A DNA stretch of 64,000 bases, taken from positions 6,821,501-6,885,500 of the forward strand of contig NZ_CP029078.1 in the NCBI RefSeq assembly GCF_005222485.1. Direction: 5' to 3'. The notes under the pieces were generated by a model, which was not told the origin of the DNA, did no database searches, and was given only the letters and a program-made list of their open reading frames with translations. Each line of letters starts with the position of its first letter. Position 1 is the stretch's first letter. The stretch comes from Streptomyces griseoviridis. GTDB lineage: Bacteria > Actinomycetota > Actinomycetes > Streptomycetales > Streptomycetaceae. Position numbers and translations under genes: made by a program. Shown here one piece after another: positions 1 to 7,800 of this stretch.

Positions 1-830
1 ACCCGGAGACCTGGGACCAGATGCTCGCCGTCTGTGCCAAGGCCAAGAAGAAGGGCATGGCGGGCTGGACGTACGCGGGCAAGTACCCCTACTACCTCCC
101 CTTCTCGCTCTACCCGATGATCGGCAAGGTCGGCGGCCGCGAGGTGCTCGACGCGATCGACAACCTGGAGCCGAACGCCTGGAAGCACCCGGCGGTCAAG
201 GCCTGCTTCGACGCCTACTACGAGTTGCAGCAGAAGGGGTACGTCCTCAAGGGCACCCCCGGTCTCGACCACATCCAGTCGCAGACCGCGTGGGCCGAGG
301 GCAAGGCGCTGTTCATCCCGAACGGCTCCTGGGTGGAGAACGAGTCGGCGAACGTCATCCCCAAGGACTTCGACCTCGCCGTGTCGGCGCCCACCGGTCT
401 CGACAGCTCCGACAAACTGCCCTTCGGCACCATCTGGGCCTCGGGCGGCGAGCCCTTCATCGTCCCGGCCAAGGGCAAGAACGCGGCCGGCGGCATGGAG
501 CAGCTGCGGATCATGCTCAGTGAGGCCTCGTCCAAGAACTTCACGGGCAAGGTCAAGTCCCTGACCGCGTACAACGGCGGCACCGACGGCATCACCCTCA
601 CCCCGGGCCTCAAGTCCGGTGTGGCGGCGCTGGAGAAGGCCGGCGACAACGTGGTCAACCCGCGCATCCAGGACTGGTACGTCCAGTTGCAGAAGGAGCA
701 GATCGGCGTCGCGGGCCTCGGCGAGATGATGGCGGGCCGGATCACCCCGGCCGAGGCCATCAAGAAGATCCAGGGCTTCGCCGACGCGGCCGCGAAGGAC
801 TCGTCGATCAAGCACTACAAGCACCAGTAA
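1..830 (+). CDS. ngcE: NgcE-type sugar-binding protein of an ABC importer (3' part)
   Basis: This is the C-terminal part of an extracellular solute-binding protein. The reading frame is already open at base 3, so the signal peptide and N-terminal lobe lie outside the window. The visible 275 residues have the family 1 binding-protein fold features: WAEGKALFIPNGSWVENE near the hinge and a lysine-rich C-terminal helix. Two permease genes follow directly (ngcF starts 17 bases after the stop), and a ROK regulator and xylFGH come next. That order matches the Streptomyces ngcEFG-rok7B7-xylFGH locus, where NgcE binds N-acetylglucosamine and chitobiose. Substrate is inferred from synteny and likeness, not from the sequence alone. 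Confidence 0.85.
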   Translation, partial: PETWDQMLAVCAKAKKKGMAGWTYAGKYPYYLPFSLYPMIGKVGGREVLDAIDNLEPNAWKHPAVKACFDAYYELQQKGYVLKGTPGLDHIQSQTAWAEGKALFIPNGSWVENESANVIPKDFDLAVSAPTGLDSSDKLPFGTIWASGGEPFIVPAKGKNAAGGMEQLRIMLSEASSKNFTGKVKSLTAYNGGTDGITLTPGLKSGVAALEKAGDNVVNPRIQDWYVQLQKEQIGVAGLGEMMAGRITPAEAIKKIQGFADAAAKDSSIKHYKHQ

Positions 831-846
831 ACGAACCGGAGAAGCG

Positions 847-1773
847 ATGCAGCACGGCAAGTACCGGTTCATCGTGGGGTTCCTCGCGCTGCCCCTCGGA
901 CTGTACGCGCTTTTCGTGGTGTGGCCCTTCATCCAGTCCATCTACTACTCGTTCACGGACTGGACAGGGCTGAGCCCCGAATTCAAGATGGTCGGCCTGG
1001 ACAACTACCGGAGGATGCTGGACGACGAGATCTTCTGGAAGTCCTTGCAGCACAGCTTGATGTTCGCGGTCGTGCTGCCGCTGGTGACGCTCAGCCTGGC
1101 GCTGTTCTTCGCCTTCATGATCAACGTCGGCGGACGCAGAAGGAGGGGCGGCCCGGTCGTCTCCGGGGTCCGGGGCTCCTCCTTCTACAAGATCGTCTAT
1201 TTCTTCCCGCAGGTGCTCTCGATCGCGATCGTCGCCCTGCTGTTCGCCTTCGCCTACAACCCCGACAGCGGCGCGATCAACTCGCTGCTGCGCGGGGTCG
1301 GGCTCGGCAGCCTCCAGCCGCTCTGGCTCGGCGACCCGAACCTGGCCCTGTGGTGCGTGATGGCGGTGCTCGTCTGGTCCACGGTCGGCTTCTTCGTGGT
1401 CCTCTTCTCCGCGGGCATGGCCTCCATCCCGACCGACCTCTACGAGGCGGCCCTGCTCGACGGGGCCGGCCGGGCCACCACCTTCTTCCGGATCACCCTG
1501 CCGCTGCTCTGGGACACCGTGCAGTCCGGCTGGGTGTACATGGGCATCCTCGCCCTGGGCGCCGAGTCGTTCGCGGTCGTGCAGATCATGACGACCGGGC
1601 CCGGCGGCCCCGACTACTCGACCACCGTCCTGGTGCTGTACGTGTACCAGAAGGCGTTCCGCGACGGACAGGCCGCCTACGCGACCACCATCGGTGTCGC
1701 CCTGCTCGTCGTCACCCTGGCCTTCGCGGCCGTCGTGATGCGGCTGGGCCGGCGCGAGCGGCTGGAGTACTGA
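847..1773 (+). CDS. ngcF: NgcF, ABC sugar importer permease
   Basis: This is an inner-membrane permease of the MalF type, 308 residues with about six membrane segments, the first at roughly residues 10-30. The EAA loop that docks the ATPase is visible as YEAALLDGAGRATTFF, about residues 199-214. A basic, glycine-rich stretch (around residues 97-115) sits in a cytoplasmic loop. GGAGAAG precedes the ATG. The gene pairs with ngcE upstream and ngcG 4 bases downstream and forms half of the channel for GlcNAc/chitobiose. No ATPase gene accompanies the operon, so the shared ATPase MsiK is the expected energiser (knowledge of the family; msiK is not in this window). Confidence 0.9.
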   Translation: MQHGKYRFIVGFLALPLGLYALFVVWPFIQSIYYSFTDWTGLSPEFKMVGLDNYRRMLDDEIFWKSLQHSLMFAVVLPLVTLSLALFFAFMINVGGRRRRGGPVVSGVRGSSFYKIVYFFPQVLSIAIVALLFAFAYNPDSGAINSLLRGVGLGSLQPLWLGDPNLALWCVMAVLVWSTVGFFVVLFSAGMASIPTDLYEAALLDGAGRATTFFRITLPLLWDTVQSGWVYMGILALGAESFAVVQIMTTGPGGPDYSTTVLVLYVYQKAFRDGQAAYATTIGVALLVVTLAFAAVVMRLGRRERLEY

Positions 1774-1777
1774 TCAG

Positions 1778-2710
1778 ATGACGACGACCGAACCCCCCGC
1801 CCCCGTACCGGCCGAGCCCGGTCCCCCCGTCGCGAAGGCCGACGCGCCCGCGCCCCGGCCCGCCCAGGCGCCTGCCAAGGAGCGCTCCGGCGGGGTCCTG
1901 AACGTGTTCTCCCACGGGATGCTCGTCCTGTGGGCGTTCATGGTCGTGCTGCCGCTGCTGTGGGCGGTGATGACGTCCTTCAAGAGCGACCGGGCCATCT
2001 TCAGCTCGCCCTGGGCGCTGCCCGACCGGCTGCACTTCGAGAACTGGGCGCGGGCCTGGACCGACGCCAACATGAGCGACTACTTCCTCAACACCGTTCT
2101 GGTGGTGGGCTGTTCGCTGGTCGGCACGCTGGTCCTCGGCTCGATGGCGGCCTATGTGCTGGCCCGGTTCGACTTCCCCGGCAACCGGCTCATCTACTAC
2201 CTGTTCATCGGCGGCATGAGCTTCCCGATCATGCTGGCGCTGGTCCCGCTGTTCTACGTCGTGAACAACATGGGCCTGCTCAACACCATCCACGGCCTGA
2301 TCCTGGTCTACATCGCCTACTCGCTGCCGTTCACGGTCTTCTTCCTGACCGCGTTCTTCCGCACGCTGCCGAACTCCATCGCGGAAGCGGCCTTCGTGGA
2401 CGGCGCCTCGCACAGCCGCACGTTCTTCCAGATCATGCTGCCGATGGCGAAACCCGGCCTGATCAGCGTGGGCATCTTCAACTTCCTCGGGCAGTGGAAC
2501 CAGTACATGCTGCCGACGGTGCTCAACACCGACCCCGACAAACGGGTGCTCACCCAGGGGCTGGTCCAACTCGCCGTCAGCCAGGGCTACAAGGGCGACT
2601 GGTCGGGCCTGTTCGCGGGGCTGGTGATGGCGATGCTGCCGGTGCTCGCCGCGTACATCGTCTTCCAGCGCCAGGTCGTGCAGGGGCTCACCGCGGGGGC
2701 GCTGAAGTAG
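1778..2710 (+). CDS. ngcG: NgcG, ABC sugar importer permease
   Basis: This is the MalG-type partner permease, 310 residues. A proline/alanine-rich cytoplasmic head of about 40 residues precedes the first membrane segment. The EAA motif reads AEAAFVDGASHSRTFFQ at about residues 200-216. The gene starts 4 bases after the ngcF stop, with AGATG at the junction, so the two are cotranslated. It completes the GlcNAc/chitobiose transporter channel. The operon ends here; 180 bases separate it from the next gene's chosen start. Confidence 0.9.
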   Translation: MTTTEPPAPVPAEPGPPVAKADAPAPRPAQAPAKERSGGVLNVFSHGMLVLWAFMVVLPLLWAVMTSFKSDRAIFSSPWALPDRLHFENWARAWTDANMSDYFLNTVLVVGCSLVGTLVLGSMAAYVLARFDFPGNRLIYYLFIGGMSFPIMLALVPLFYVVNNMGLLNTIHGLILVYIAYSLPFTVFFLTAFFRTLPNSIAEAAFVDGASHSRTFFQIMLPMAKPGLISVGIFNFLGQWNQYMLPTVLNTDPDKRVLTQGLVQLAVSQGYKGDWSGLFAGLVMAMLPVLAAYIVFQRQVVQGLTAGALK

Positions 2711-2893
2711 CACTCCGCAGCCGTACGGACGCGCGCCGCTCCCGGCCGGGGGGCGGCGCGTCGCACGTGTGCCGCGCGCCCCCGATCCGGTTCAACCTCT
2801 TGACGGGAGGCGACCCGAACGGCTCAGCTTAGAGTTCACTAGTTGGACATAGACGGGGCCTCATCGATGCGGTCCCGCGCGCAGGAGGTCGTC

Positions 2894-4093
2894 GTGGAGA
2901 CTCCGGGGTCGCAGTCGTCGCTGCACCGAGCCAACCTGGAACGGGTGGTGCGGGCCGTCCGGCTGTCCGGGTCGCTCACCCAGGCGGAGATCGCCAGGAC
3001 CACGGGGCTCTCCGCCGCCACCGTCTCCAACATCGTGCGGGAACTGAAGAACGGCGGAACCGTCGAGGTCACGCCCACCTCGGCGGGCGGCAGGCGGGCC
3101 CGCAGCGTCTCACTGAGCGGGGACGCCGGGATCGTCATAGGAGTGGACTTCGGGCACACGCACCTGCGCGTCGCGGTCGGGAACCTGGCCCACCAGGTGC
3201 TCGCCGAGGAGTCCGAGCCGCTGGACGTCGACGCCTCCTCCGCGCAGGGCTTCGACCGGGCGGAGGAGCTGGTCAACCGCCTGATCGGGGCGACGGGCGT
3301 GGACCGCGCCAAGATCGCCGGCGTCGGTCTCGGCGTCCCGGGACCCATCGACGTCGAGTCCGGCACCCTGGGCTCCACCGCCATCCTGCCCGGCTGGTCG
3401 GGCACCCGCCCCGCCGAGGAGCTGCGGGGCCGCCTCGGGGTGCCCGTGCACGTCGACAACGACGCCAATCTGGGCGCCCTCGGCGAGCTGGTCTGGGGCA
3501 GCGGCCGCGGGGTGCGCGACCTCGCGTACATCAAGGTGGCGAGCGGGGTCGGGGCCGGACTCGTGATCAACGGGAAGATCTACCGGGGGCCGGGCGGCAC
3601 CGCGGGGGAGATCGGGCACATCACCCTCGACGAGTCGGGCCCCGTCTGCCGCTGCGGCAACCGCGGCTGCCTGGAGACCTTCGCCGCGGCCCGCTACGTG
3701 CTGCCGCTGCTCCAGTCCAGCCACGGCACCGACCTGACCATGGAGACCGTGGTCAGGATGGCCAAGGACGGCGACCCCGGCTGCCGCCGGGTGATCGCCG
3801 ACGTCGGCCGGCACATCGGCAGCGGGGTCGCGAACCTCTGCAACCTGCTGAACCCGAGCCGGGTGGTCCTCGGCGGGGACCTCGCGGAGGCCGGTGAGCT
3901 GGTCCTGGGCCCGATCAGGGAGTCCGTCGGCCGCTACGCCATCCCCAGCGCCGGACGCCAACTCTCGGTGCTTCCCGGGGCACTTGGCGGCCGTGCCGAG
4001 GTCCTCGGGGCGCTCGCCCTCGCGCTCAGCGAGATGGGTGATTCGACGCTTTTGGACGGCACGGCGCCCTCGGCCACACCTGCCTTCACTTAG
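2894..4093 (+). CDS. rok7B7: ROK-family transcriptional regulator Rok7B7
   Basis: This is a DNA-binding sugar-responsive repressor/activator of the ROK family, 399 residues. A winged helix-turn-helix lies at about residues 25-50 (TQAEIARTTGLSAATVSNIV), followed by a sugar-kinase-like domain with the DFG phosphate loop near 85, DNDAN near 188 and GEIGH near 238-242. The zinc motif CRCGNRGCLE supplies C252, C254 and C259 with H242. I chose GTG 2894 because AGGAGG lies 5 bases upstream at 2883-2888; a TTG at 2843 and an ATG at 2867 are in frame but have no ribosome site. It sits between ngcEFG and xylFGH, as in S. coelicolor, where Rok7B7 affects xylose uptake, carbon repression and antibiotic production. 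A TTGACG at 2800-2805 may be its -35; the -10 is unclear. Confidence 0.88.
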   Translation: METPGSQSSLHRANLERVVRAVRLSGSLTQAEIARTTGLSAATVSNIVRELKNGGTVEVTPTSAGGRRARSVSLSGDAGIVIGVDFGHTHLRVAVGNLAHQVLAEESEPLDVDASSAQGFDRAEELVNRLIGATGVDRAKIAGVGLGVPGPIDVESGTLGSTAILPGWSGTRPAEELRGRLGVPVHVDNDANLGALGELVWGSGRGVRDLAYIKVASGVGAGLVINGKIYRGPGGTAGEIGHITLDESGPVCRCGNRGCLETFAAARYVLPLLQSSHGTDLTMETVVRMAKDGDPGCRRVIADVGRHIGSGVANLCNLLNPSRVVLGGDLAEAGELVLGPIRESVGRYAIPSAGRQLSVLPGALGGRAEVLGALALALSEMGDSTLLDGTAPSATPAFT

Positions 4094-4095
4094 AG

Positions 4096-4122
4096 AACGG
4101 ATGGCACCGTTGCCAACCCGTT
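4096..4122. promoter_or_regulatory. Imperfect inverted repeat, candidate ROK operator
   Basis: The arms AACGGATGGCA (4096-4106) and TTGCCAACCCGTT (4110-4122) are reverse complements except for one substitution and a one-base insertion. The repeat begins 2 bases after the rok7B7 stop and ends 14 bases before the xylF -35 hexamer. The position suits repression of xylFGH by the adjacent regulator. A weak stem for rok7B7 termination is the alternative. Binding is inferred. Confidence 0.45.
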
Positions 4123-4135
4123 AAGGATTTACTTC

Positions 4136-4164
4136 TTGACGTCGCACGTGTGGCCGAGTTGACT
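4136..4164 (+). promoter_or_regulatory. xylF promoter, HrdB-like
   Basis: TTGACG (4136-4141) and TTGACT (4159-4164) are separated by 17 bases. The first is a good -35; the second matches TAGACT at five of six positions but lacks the usual A at position 2. Transcription would begin near 4171, leaving a leader of about 45 bases before the xylF GTG. Confidence 0.5.
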
Positions 4165-4214
4165 TCCAGCCACCTCGGCCGCAACGACGCGGCCTCGTCA
4201 GGGAGGTTTCTGAA

Positions 4215-5330
4215 GTGAACACGCGTATGCGTCGTGCCGCTGTTGCCGTTGCCGCGGGTGCGATGGCCGTCTCGCTGGCCGCCTGTGGCAGTGCCAAGGA
4301 GTCGGGCGACAAGGCGGACTCCTCGAAGTCCGCCGCCGCCAAGGGCGACAACATCAAGGTCGGTCTGCTCCTGCCAGAGAACAAGACCGCGCGGTACGAG
4401 AAGTTCGACCGTCCCCTGATCGAGAAGAAGATCAAGGAACTGACGAACAACAAGGCGACGATCCAGTACAACAACGCTCGCCAGGACGCCAGCCTCCAGG
4501 CCCAGCAGGTCGACACGATGATCACCGACAAGGTCGACGTCCTCATCGTCGACGCGGTGGACGCCAAGGCCATCAAGAACTCGGTGCAGAAGGCCGTCGA
4601 CGCCGGCATCAAGGTCGTCGCGTACGACCGCCTCGCCGAGGGTCCGATCAGCGCCTACACCTCCTTCGACAACGAAGAGGTCGGCAAGACGCAGGGCGAG
4701 GCCCTGCTGACCGCCCTGGGCGACAAGGCCACCAAGTCCTCCAAGATCGTCATGATCAACGGCTCGGTCACCGACCCGAACGCCGCCCAGTTCAAGAAGG
4801 GCGCGCACGCCGCCCTCGACGGCAAGGTCACCATCGCCAAGGAGTACGACACCAAGGAGTGGTCGCCGGACAACGCCAACTCCGAGATGGAGACGGCGAT
4901 CTCCGCGATCGGCGCCAAGAAGATCGCGGGCGTCTACTCCGCCAACGACGGCATGGCCGGCGGTATCATCACCGCCCTCAAGGCCGCCGGCGTCTCCGTC
5001 CCGGTCACCGGCCAGGACGCCGAACTCGCGGGTGTCCAGCGCATCGTCACCGGCGACCAGTACATGAGCGTCTACAAGCCCTACGCCCCCGAGGCCGAGG
5101 CCGCCGCCGCCATGGCCGTCGCGCTCGCCAAGGGCGAGAGCCTGGACTCGATCGCCAAGGACAAGGTCTCCAGCGGCAGCGCCACCGACGTCCCGTCCGT
5201 CCTGGTCCCGGTCCAGTCGCTGACCAAGGACAACATCAAGGACACCGTCATCAAGGACGGCGTGTACACGGTCGCCGACATCTGCACCGGCAAGTACAAG
5301 TCCGCCTGCGACAAGCTCGGCCTCAAGTAA
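4215..5330 (+). CDS. xylF: XylF, xylose-binding lipoprotein
   Basis: This periplasmic-type binding protein is 371 residues. The N-terminus is a lipoprotein signal with lipobox LAAC, lipidated cysteine at 24. The mature part is a periplasmic-binding-protein-1 (ribose/xylose) fold, with the hinge regions VDVLIVDAVDAKAI and GVYSANDGMAGGI. GTG 4215 has AGGGAGG about 8 bases upstream. It delivers a pentose, most likely xylose, to XylH. A hairpin-containing gap of 190 bases follows before xylG, often seen where a binding protein must be made in excess of its transporter. Neighbouring rok7B7 and the palindrome at 4096 suggest ROK control. Confidence 0.9.
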   Translation: MNTRMRRAAVAVAAGAMAVSLAACGSAKESGDKADSSKSAAAKGDNIKVGLLLPENKTARYEKFDRPLIEKKIKELTNNKATIQYNNARQDASLQAQQVDTMITDKVDVLIVDAVDAKAIKNSVQKAVDAGIKVVAYDRLAEGPISAYTSFDNEEVGKTQGEALLTALGDKATKSSKIVMINGSVTDPNAAQFKKGAHAALDGKVTIAKEYDTKEWSPDNANSEMETAISAIGAKKIAGVYSANDGMAGGIITALKAAGVSVPVTGQDAELAGVQRIVTGDQYMSVYKPYAPEAEAAAAMAVALAKGESLDSIAKDKVSSGSATDVPSVLVPVQSLTKDNIKDTVIKDGVYTVADICTGKYKSACDKLGLK

Positions 5331-5350
5331 GCGGTCAGCGGTCCCCCCCA

Positions 5351-5388
5351 GGGCCGGCGCGACCCCTCCTGGGTCCGCCCGCCGGGCC
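5351..5388 (+). other. Intergenic hairpin between xylF and xylG
   Basis: A nested stem is visible: GACCC (5361-5365) pairs with GGGTC (5371-5375) around a 5-base loop, and GGGCCGGCG outside it pairs with CGCCGGGCC with a bulge. No T-run follows. Such stems commonly stabilise the upstream message or attenuate read-through so that the binding protein outnumbers the ATPase and permease. Confidence 0.5.
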
Positions 5389-5523
5389 GTACCGCCCAGA
5401 CTCCTCCGGCGCCCCGCGCATCAGACAGCCCCGCAAGCTCGGCGCGGGGCGCCGGACGGAACACCCCCCAGGTTCTTTCTGCACTACCTTCCGCCGGGTC
5501 AGGCGGCGAAGGAGATGGTTCAC

Positions 5524-6315
5524 GTGTCCGCTACGCCCGTGCTGGCGTTGCGCGGGGTCTCCAAGCGATTCGGTGCCGTCCAGGCGCTCACCGATGTCGA
5601 GCTTGAGGTCCACGCCGGTGAGGTGGTCGCCCTGGTGGGCGACAACGGCGCCGGAAAGTCCACGCTGGTCAAGACGATCGCCGGCGTGCACCCCATCGAT
5701 GAGGGCGTCATCGAATGGAACGGCGAAGCCGTCCAGATCAACCGGCCGCACGATGCCCAGACCCTCGGCATCGCGACCGTCTACCAGGACCTCGCGCTGT
5801 GCGACAACATCGACGTCGTCGGCAACCTCTTCCTCGGCCGTGAGCTGAAGAAGTGGGGCGTCCTCGACGAGGTGGAGATGGAGCGCCGCGCGCAGGAGCT
5901 GCTGCGGACGCTGTCCATCCGCATCCCCAGCGTGCGCATCCCGATCGCCTCGCTCTCCGGCGGCCAGCGCCAGACCGTGGCCATCGCGCGCTCCATGCTC
6001 GGCGAGCCCAAGCTGGTCATCCTCGACGAGCCCACCGCCGCCCTCGGCGTCGAGCAGACCGCGCAGGTCCTCGACCTGGTCGAGCGGCTGCGCGAGCGCG
6101 GCCACGCGGTCGTCCTCATCAGCCACAACATGGCCGACGTCAAGGCCGTGGCCGACAAGGTCGCCGTGCTGCGCCTCGGCCAGAACAACGGCGTCTTCGA
6201 GGTCAAGACGACCTCGCAGGAGGAGATCATCTCCGCCATCACCGGTGCCACCGACAACGCGGTCACCCGCCGTGCGGCGCGCACGACCAGCCCGAACGGG
6301 GAGGTTTCCCAGTGA
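5524..6315 (+). CDS. xylG: XylG, ABC transporter ATPase
   Basis: This is the ATP-hydrolysing subunit of the xylose importer, 263 residues. Walker A is GDNGAGKST at 39-47, the signature LSGGQRQ at about 144-150, and Walker B VILDEP at about 163-168. Unlike XylG or RbsA of enterobacteria, which carry two ABC modules in about 500 residues, this protein has one module and presumably works as a homodimer. GTG 5524 is preferred because GAAGGAG ends 9 bases upstream; ATG 5515 directly abuts that site. Its stop overlaps the xylH start as GTGA. Confidence 0.88.
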   Translation: MSATPVLALRGVSKRFGAVQALTDVELEVHAGEVVALVGDNGAGKSTLVKTIAGVHPIDEGVIEWNGEAVQINRPHDAQTLGIATVYQDLALCDNIDVVGNLFLGRELKKWGVLDEVEMERRAQELLRTLSIRIPSVRIPIASLSGGQRQTVAIARSMLGEPKLVILDEPTAALGVEQTAQVLDLVERLRERGHAVVLISHNMADVKAVADKVAVLRLGQNNGVFEVKTTSQEEIISAITGATDNAVTRRAARTTSPNGEVSQ

Positions 6316-7607
6316 GCGTCGACAAGACCTCCGCGACGCCGCAGGGCGCGAACGCCGTCGAGAACCCCGATGCCGCCGCGGCCGCGGTGACCGCCGTCGA
6401 CCCGCGGCTGCTCGTCCGCGAGCAGGGCCTCGCGGGCTACCTCGGCGAGTTCAAGCGGAAGCTGAAGGCCGGCGAGCTGGGCTCGATGCCCGTCGTCATC
6501 GGCCTGATCGCCATCTGCGTGATCTTCCAGAGCCTCAACTCCAACTTCCTCTCCGCGCAGAACATCAGTGACATCAGCGTCACGATGGTCGGCACGGGCA
6601 TGATCTCCGTCGGCATCGTCTTCGTGCTGCTGCTCGGCGAGATCGACCTGTCGGTGGGCTCGGTCAGCGGCGCCTCCAGCGCCATCGCCGCCGTCCTCGC
6701 CGTCAACCAGGGCTGGCCCGAGTGGGCGGCCGTGCTGCTGGCCGTCGTCGCGGGCGCCGCCATCGGCGCGCTGCACGGCTTCTTCTTCGCGGTGCTCGGC
6801 GCCCCCGCCTTCGCCGTGACCCTGGCCGGCCTGCTGTTCTGGCTCGGCTTCATGCTGAAGATCCTGGGCGAGAACGGCACCATCAACCTCGACAGCGACG
6901 GTCTGATCGGCAAGCTGACCACGTACTTCTTCGCGGACGTGGCCGCCGCCTACGTCCTCGCCGTGGTCGTCGTCGCGGTGTTCTTCCTGACCTCCTTCCT
7001 GGGCAACCGCCGCCGTGAGGCGGTGGGCATCCCGTCCCGCCCGCTGAGCGACACGCTCATGCGGACGGCGCTGCTGGCCGTCGTCGCGTTCGCCGCGGCC
7101 GCGATGTACAACCAGTACAAGGGTCTGCCGCTGGCCACGCTGATCTTCCTGGTCTTCCTGATCGGCACGGACTTCCTGCTCCGCCGCACCAGCTACGGGC
7201 GCAAGGTGTTCGCGCTCGGCGGCAGCGTCGAGGCGTCCCGCCGCGCGGGCATCAACGTCACCGCGGTCCGGATATCGGTCTTCGCGATCTCCGGCGGCTT
7301 CGCGGCCATCGGCGGCCTCTTCCTGGCCTCCAAGATCGCCTCGGCCAACCAGAGCGCCGGCACCGGCGACCTGCTGATGAACGCCATCGCGGCGGCCGTC
7401 ATCGGCGGCACCTCCCTCTTCGGCGGCCGGGGCCGCACCTGGAACGCCCTGCTCGGCGTCCTGGTGATCGTCTCCATCCAGTACGGCCTCCAGCTCGAGT
7501 CCATCGCCGAGCCGGTCAAGTACATGATCACCGCCGCGGTCCTGCTGACCACGGTCGTGATCGACTCGATCACCCGCAAGACCCAGAAGACGGCCGGCCG
7601 CGCCTGA
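6312..7607 (+). CDS. xylH: XylH, xylose importer permease
   Basis: This is a membrane permease of the RbsC/XylH family, 431 residues with about ten to twelve membrane segments after a cytoplasmic head of roughly 60 residues. The conserved region GEIDLSVGSVSG (about residues 110-121) and the C-terminal GRGRTWNALLGVLVI stretch are typical. It starts at GTG 6312 overlapping the xylG stop, with GGGAGG 7-12 bases before it. It forms the pentose channel with XylG and receives sugar from XylF. A strong terminator follows 15 bases after the stop, closing the xylFGH operon. Confidence 0.9.
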   Translation: MSVDKTSATPQGANAVENPDAAAAAVTAVDPRLLVREQGLAGYLGEFKRKLKAGELGSMPVVIGLIAICVIFQSLNSNFLSAQNISDISVTMVGTGMISVGIVFVLLLGEIDLSVGSVSGASSAIAAVLAVNQGWPEWAAVLLAVVAGAAIGALHGFFFAVLGAPAFAVTLAGLLFWLGFMLKILGENGTINLDSDGLIGKLTTYFFADVAAAYVLAVVVVAVFFLTSFLGNRRREAVGIPSRPLSDTLMRTALLAVVAFAAAAMYNQYKGLPLATLIFLVFLIGTDFLLRRTSYGRKVFALGGSVEASRRAGINVTAVRISVFAISGGFAAIGGLFLASKIASANQSAGTGDLLMNAIAAAVIGGTSLFGGRGRTWNALLGVLVIVSIQYGLQLESIAEPVKYMITAAVLLTTVVIDSITRKTQKTAGRA

Positions 7608-7622
7608 CCGCCGCCTCGAACC

Positions 7623-7654
7623 TGTGCCCGGCACCAATGGCGGTGCCGGGCACA
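7623..7654 (+). terminator. Terminator of xylFGH
   Basis: The perfect 13-bp stem TGTGCCCGGCACC (7623-7635) / GGTGCCGGGCACA (7642-7654) encloses a 6-base loop. There is no T-run, as is usual for Streptomyces. Confidence 0.85.
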
Positions 7655-7661
7655 GTCATGC

Positions 7662-7718
7662 CGTACGTCAGGTCATAGGTCAGGCAGATCTTGGGTACAG
7701 CCGATCGCGTGACGTACG
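7662..7718. repeat. Long-spaced inverted repeat upstream of dxs
   Basis: CGTACGTCA (7662-7670) and TGACGTACG (7710-7718) are perfect 9-bp reverse complements separated by 39 bases. They lie upstream of a possible -10 TAGACT (7756-7761) for dxs. The layout could be a looping operator; no regulator is identified. Confidence 0.45.
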
Positions 7719-7800
7719 ACGCACCGCCCGGACGCCGCCCGCGAAGGCGGAACATTAGACTCGACAAGCCCGGCAACAGCTCTACTGCAAGGAGGCACGG

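Noticed and set aside
2800..2835. Full promoter for rok7B7
   Set aside because: TTGACG and TAGAGT are present but 24 bases apart, too far for a normal sigma factor; I report only the possible -35 in the gene entry.
4096..4122. Terminator of rok7B7
   Set aside because: The stem has a bulge, a mismatch and very short loop, and it is much weaker than other terminators in the window; an operator is more likely.
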